From NCBI GenBank assembly GCA_000961655.1, contig LADR01000089.1:1-64000 (forward strand): DNA of 64,000 nucleotides, read 5' to 3'. Below the pieces are notes generated by a model that did not search any database, was not told the DNA's origin, and worked only from the letters and a program-made list of their open reading frames with translations. Below are positions 62,844 to 64,000 of this stretch, piece by piece (the first letter of the stretch is position 1; every line of letters begins with the position of its first letter). A program made the translations under genes and the position numbers. This stretch comes from Desulfatitalea sp. BRH_c12. GTDB lineage: Bacteria; Desulfobacterota; Desulfobacteria; Desulfobacterales; Desulfosarcinaceae.

Positions 62844-63865
62844 TGAAAGACCACAACATGGCCGGTAAACGACGGGTTCTGGTCACCGGTGGCGGCGGTT
62901 TTCTGGGCGGTGCCATCGTGCGCCTTCTGGTGGCCCGTGGGGAACGGGTGCGAAGCCTCTCGCGGGGCCATTATCCCGAGTTAGCCCGCTTGGGGGTCGA
63001 GCATATCAGCGGCGATATCGCCGATCGGGAGACGGTCCGACGCGCCTGCCGCGATGTGGAAGCCGTCTTTCACACGGCGGCCAAACCTGGCGTGTGGGGC
63101 CCGTATGCCGCTTATTACCAGGCCAATGTGCAAGGCACCCTGAATGTCATCGAGGCCTGCAAGTCCGCCGGCGTCGCACGCCTGGTCTACACCAGCTCAC
63201 CCAGCGTCATCTTCGATGGCAGCGACATGCAAGGCGTGGACGAGTCAGCCCCTTACCCCGCGCACTTTGGAGCGCACTATCCTGCCACCAAAGCGTTGGC
63301 CGAACAAGCGGTTCTGTCAGCCGCCCGCAACGGTCTGGCGGCCATCGCCCTGCGCCCGCACCTGATCTGGGGTCCGGGCGACAATCACCTGGTGCCGCGC
63401 ATCATAGCACGGGCTGCACGACTGAGGCGTATCGGCAGCGGCCACAACAAAGTGGATACCATTTACATCGACAACGCGGCCTGGGCGCACGTCCTGGCCG
63501 AAGCGCGTCTCCGTCAGGATGTGACATTATCGGGACGGGTCTATTTCATCAGCCAGGACGACCCGGTACCGCTGTGGGACATGGTCGACCATATTCTCAC
63601 CGCCGCCGGCCTGCCGCCGGTCCGGAAAAAGATCTCTCCCGCTCTGGCCGCAGCGATCGGAGCTGCCTGCGAGACCATTTATGGGCTGTTCAGAATAGCC
63701 TCCGAGCCGCCCATGACCCGTTTCGTGGCCCGCGAAATGGCCACCGCGCACTGGTTCAACATCGACGCAGCCAAGCGCGATCTGGGGTACAGCCCCACGA
63801 TTTCGACCTCGGAAGGATTGCAACGGCTATCGGAATGGCTTAAAAAAGAGATCGTTGCGTGTTAA
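62840..63865 (+). CDS. oleD: OleD, NADPH-dependent 2-alkyl-3-ketoalkanoate reductase (SDR)
   Basis: 341 residues from ATG at 62840, overlapping the oleC stop by 4 bases; in-frame ATGs at 62819 and 62858 are alternatives. NAD(P)-loop VTGGGGFLGGAIV, AVFHTAAKPGVWGPYAAYYQANVQGTLNVIEAC, YTSSPSVIFDG and the catalytic pair in HYPATKALAEQ, all characteristic of OleD/3-beta-HSD-like SDRs. It reduces the OleA product to the hydroxyacid used by OleC. Completes the ole set. Confidence 0.94.
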   Translation: MMKDHNMAGKRRVLVTGGGGFLGGAIVRLLVARGERVRSLSRGHYPELARLGVEHISGDIADRETVRRACRDVEAVFHTAAKPGVWGPYAAYYQANVQGTLNVIEACKSAGVARLVYTSSPSVIFDGSDMQGVDESAPYPAHFGAHYPATKALAEQAVLSAARNGLAAIALRPHLIWGPGDNHLVPRIIARAARLRRIGSGHNKVDTIYIDNAAWAHVLAEARLRQDVTLSGRVYFISQDDPVPLWDMVDHILTAAGLPPVRKKISPALAAAIGAACETIYGLFRIASEPPMTRFVAREMATAHWFNIDAAKRDLGYSPTISTSEGLQRLSEWLKKEIVAC

Positions 63866-63895
63866 GTTTAAAGTTTACGTGAAGTATTCCGCCCA
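63862..63895 (-). repeat. Degenerate fragment of the interspersed repeat, copy 4
   Basis: A GTTAAGTTTAAAGTTTAC-like stretch followed by GAAGTATTCCG resembles the TTTAAACTTTACACTTAA end of the copies at 17013 and 26147, inverted. It lies between oleD and the convergent CBS-domain gene. Confidence 0.4.
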
Positions 63896-63901
63896 ACCCG
63901 C

Positions 63902-64000
63902 TCACTCCGGCAACAAATCATAAAAGTAACACATCACATCCGAGCGGGTCACGATACCGATCAGGCGATCCTCTTCCACTACCGGTAATCGGCCGATGTC
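63902..64000 (-). CDS. CBS-domain protein (partial, C-terminal 32 residues)
   Basis: Minus-strand frame open at the right edge, ending TGA at 63904-63902. The sequence RLPVVEEDRLIGIVTRSDVM is the end of a CBS domain, and the protein ends CYFYDLLPE shortly after. CBS pairs bind adenosine nucleotides. What precedes it (kinase, transporter, tRNA nucleotidyltransferase or stand-alone CBS pair) lies beyond the window. Convergent with oleD. Confidence 0.8.
   Translation of the reverse strand, partial: DIGRLPVVEEDRLIGIVTRSDVMCYFYDLLPE

Overview
The window most resembles a sulfate-reducer-type deltaproteobacterium (Desulfobacterota). I infer this from the gene families: a deltaproteobacterial-style polyunsaturated fatty-acid (Pfa) synthase, an oleABCD hydrocarbon cluster, and an xseA-xseB-ispA-dxs-tlyA operon. 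No database search was possible, so the taxon is an inference.

Layout. (1) 1-6.8 kb: left half of a Pfa-type secondary-lipid synthase. It holds pfaA (minus strand, running off the left edge, KS-MAT-linker-tandem ACPs), a divergent small putative DNA-binding protein with palindromic sites at its start, and pfaD (trans enoyl reductase). (2) 7.1-16.9 kb: xerD and an M24 peptidase (minus); hotdog thioesterase, elbB and an orphan recC (plus); tRNA-Leu(TAA); an HU gene; a short unit led by a bacterial cereblon-like (CULT) protein; and a spore-photolyase-like radical SAM protein. (3) 17.1-26.1 kb: an EF-G paralog, the xseA-xseB-ispA-dxs-tlyA operon, a small unknown gene and a BI-1 family membrane protein. 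(4) 26.3-50.8 kb: a long minus-strand surface-polysaccharide region. In transcription order it has a winged-helix regulator, Wzm/Wzt ABC export, a glycosyltransferase, a sugar aminotransferase and acetyltransferase, two GT2 enzymes, nested IS remnants, a sulfatase-superfamily membrane protein, a methyltransferase, a tiny DPGTGS membrane protein, a YidC paralog, two GT2 enzymes, an epimerase, a WecA-like/CapD-like fusion, a beta-helix protein and glmM. The part from about 33.7 to 50.8 kb is visibly more AT-rich than its surroundings. (5) 51.3-63.9 kb: a ComEA-like secreted protein (minus), then a 2,346-residue PfaC-type megasynthase (KS-CLF-AT-DH-DH) and oleA-oleB-oleC-oleD (all plus). A CBS-domain gene is cut by the right edge.

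How the parts work together. PfaA + PfaD + the PfaC-type protein form a plausible complete iterative synthase for polyunsaturated acyl chains, although its genes lie about 45 kb apart. OleA condenses two acyl thioesters, OleD reduces, OleC closes a beta-lactone and OleB decarboxylates it to an internal olefin. Because oleABCD directly follows pfaC, a long-chain polyunsaturated hydrocarbon (or a Pfa-derived beta-lactone/ketone) is the likely product. The other items most worth following up are the CULT protein with an intact tri-Trp cage, the palindromic operators at the pfa regulator, the YidC/DPGTGS/methyltransferase/sulfatase cassette inside the polysaccharide region, and a short interspersed repeat found at the 3' ends of four genes.
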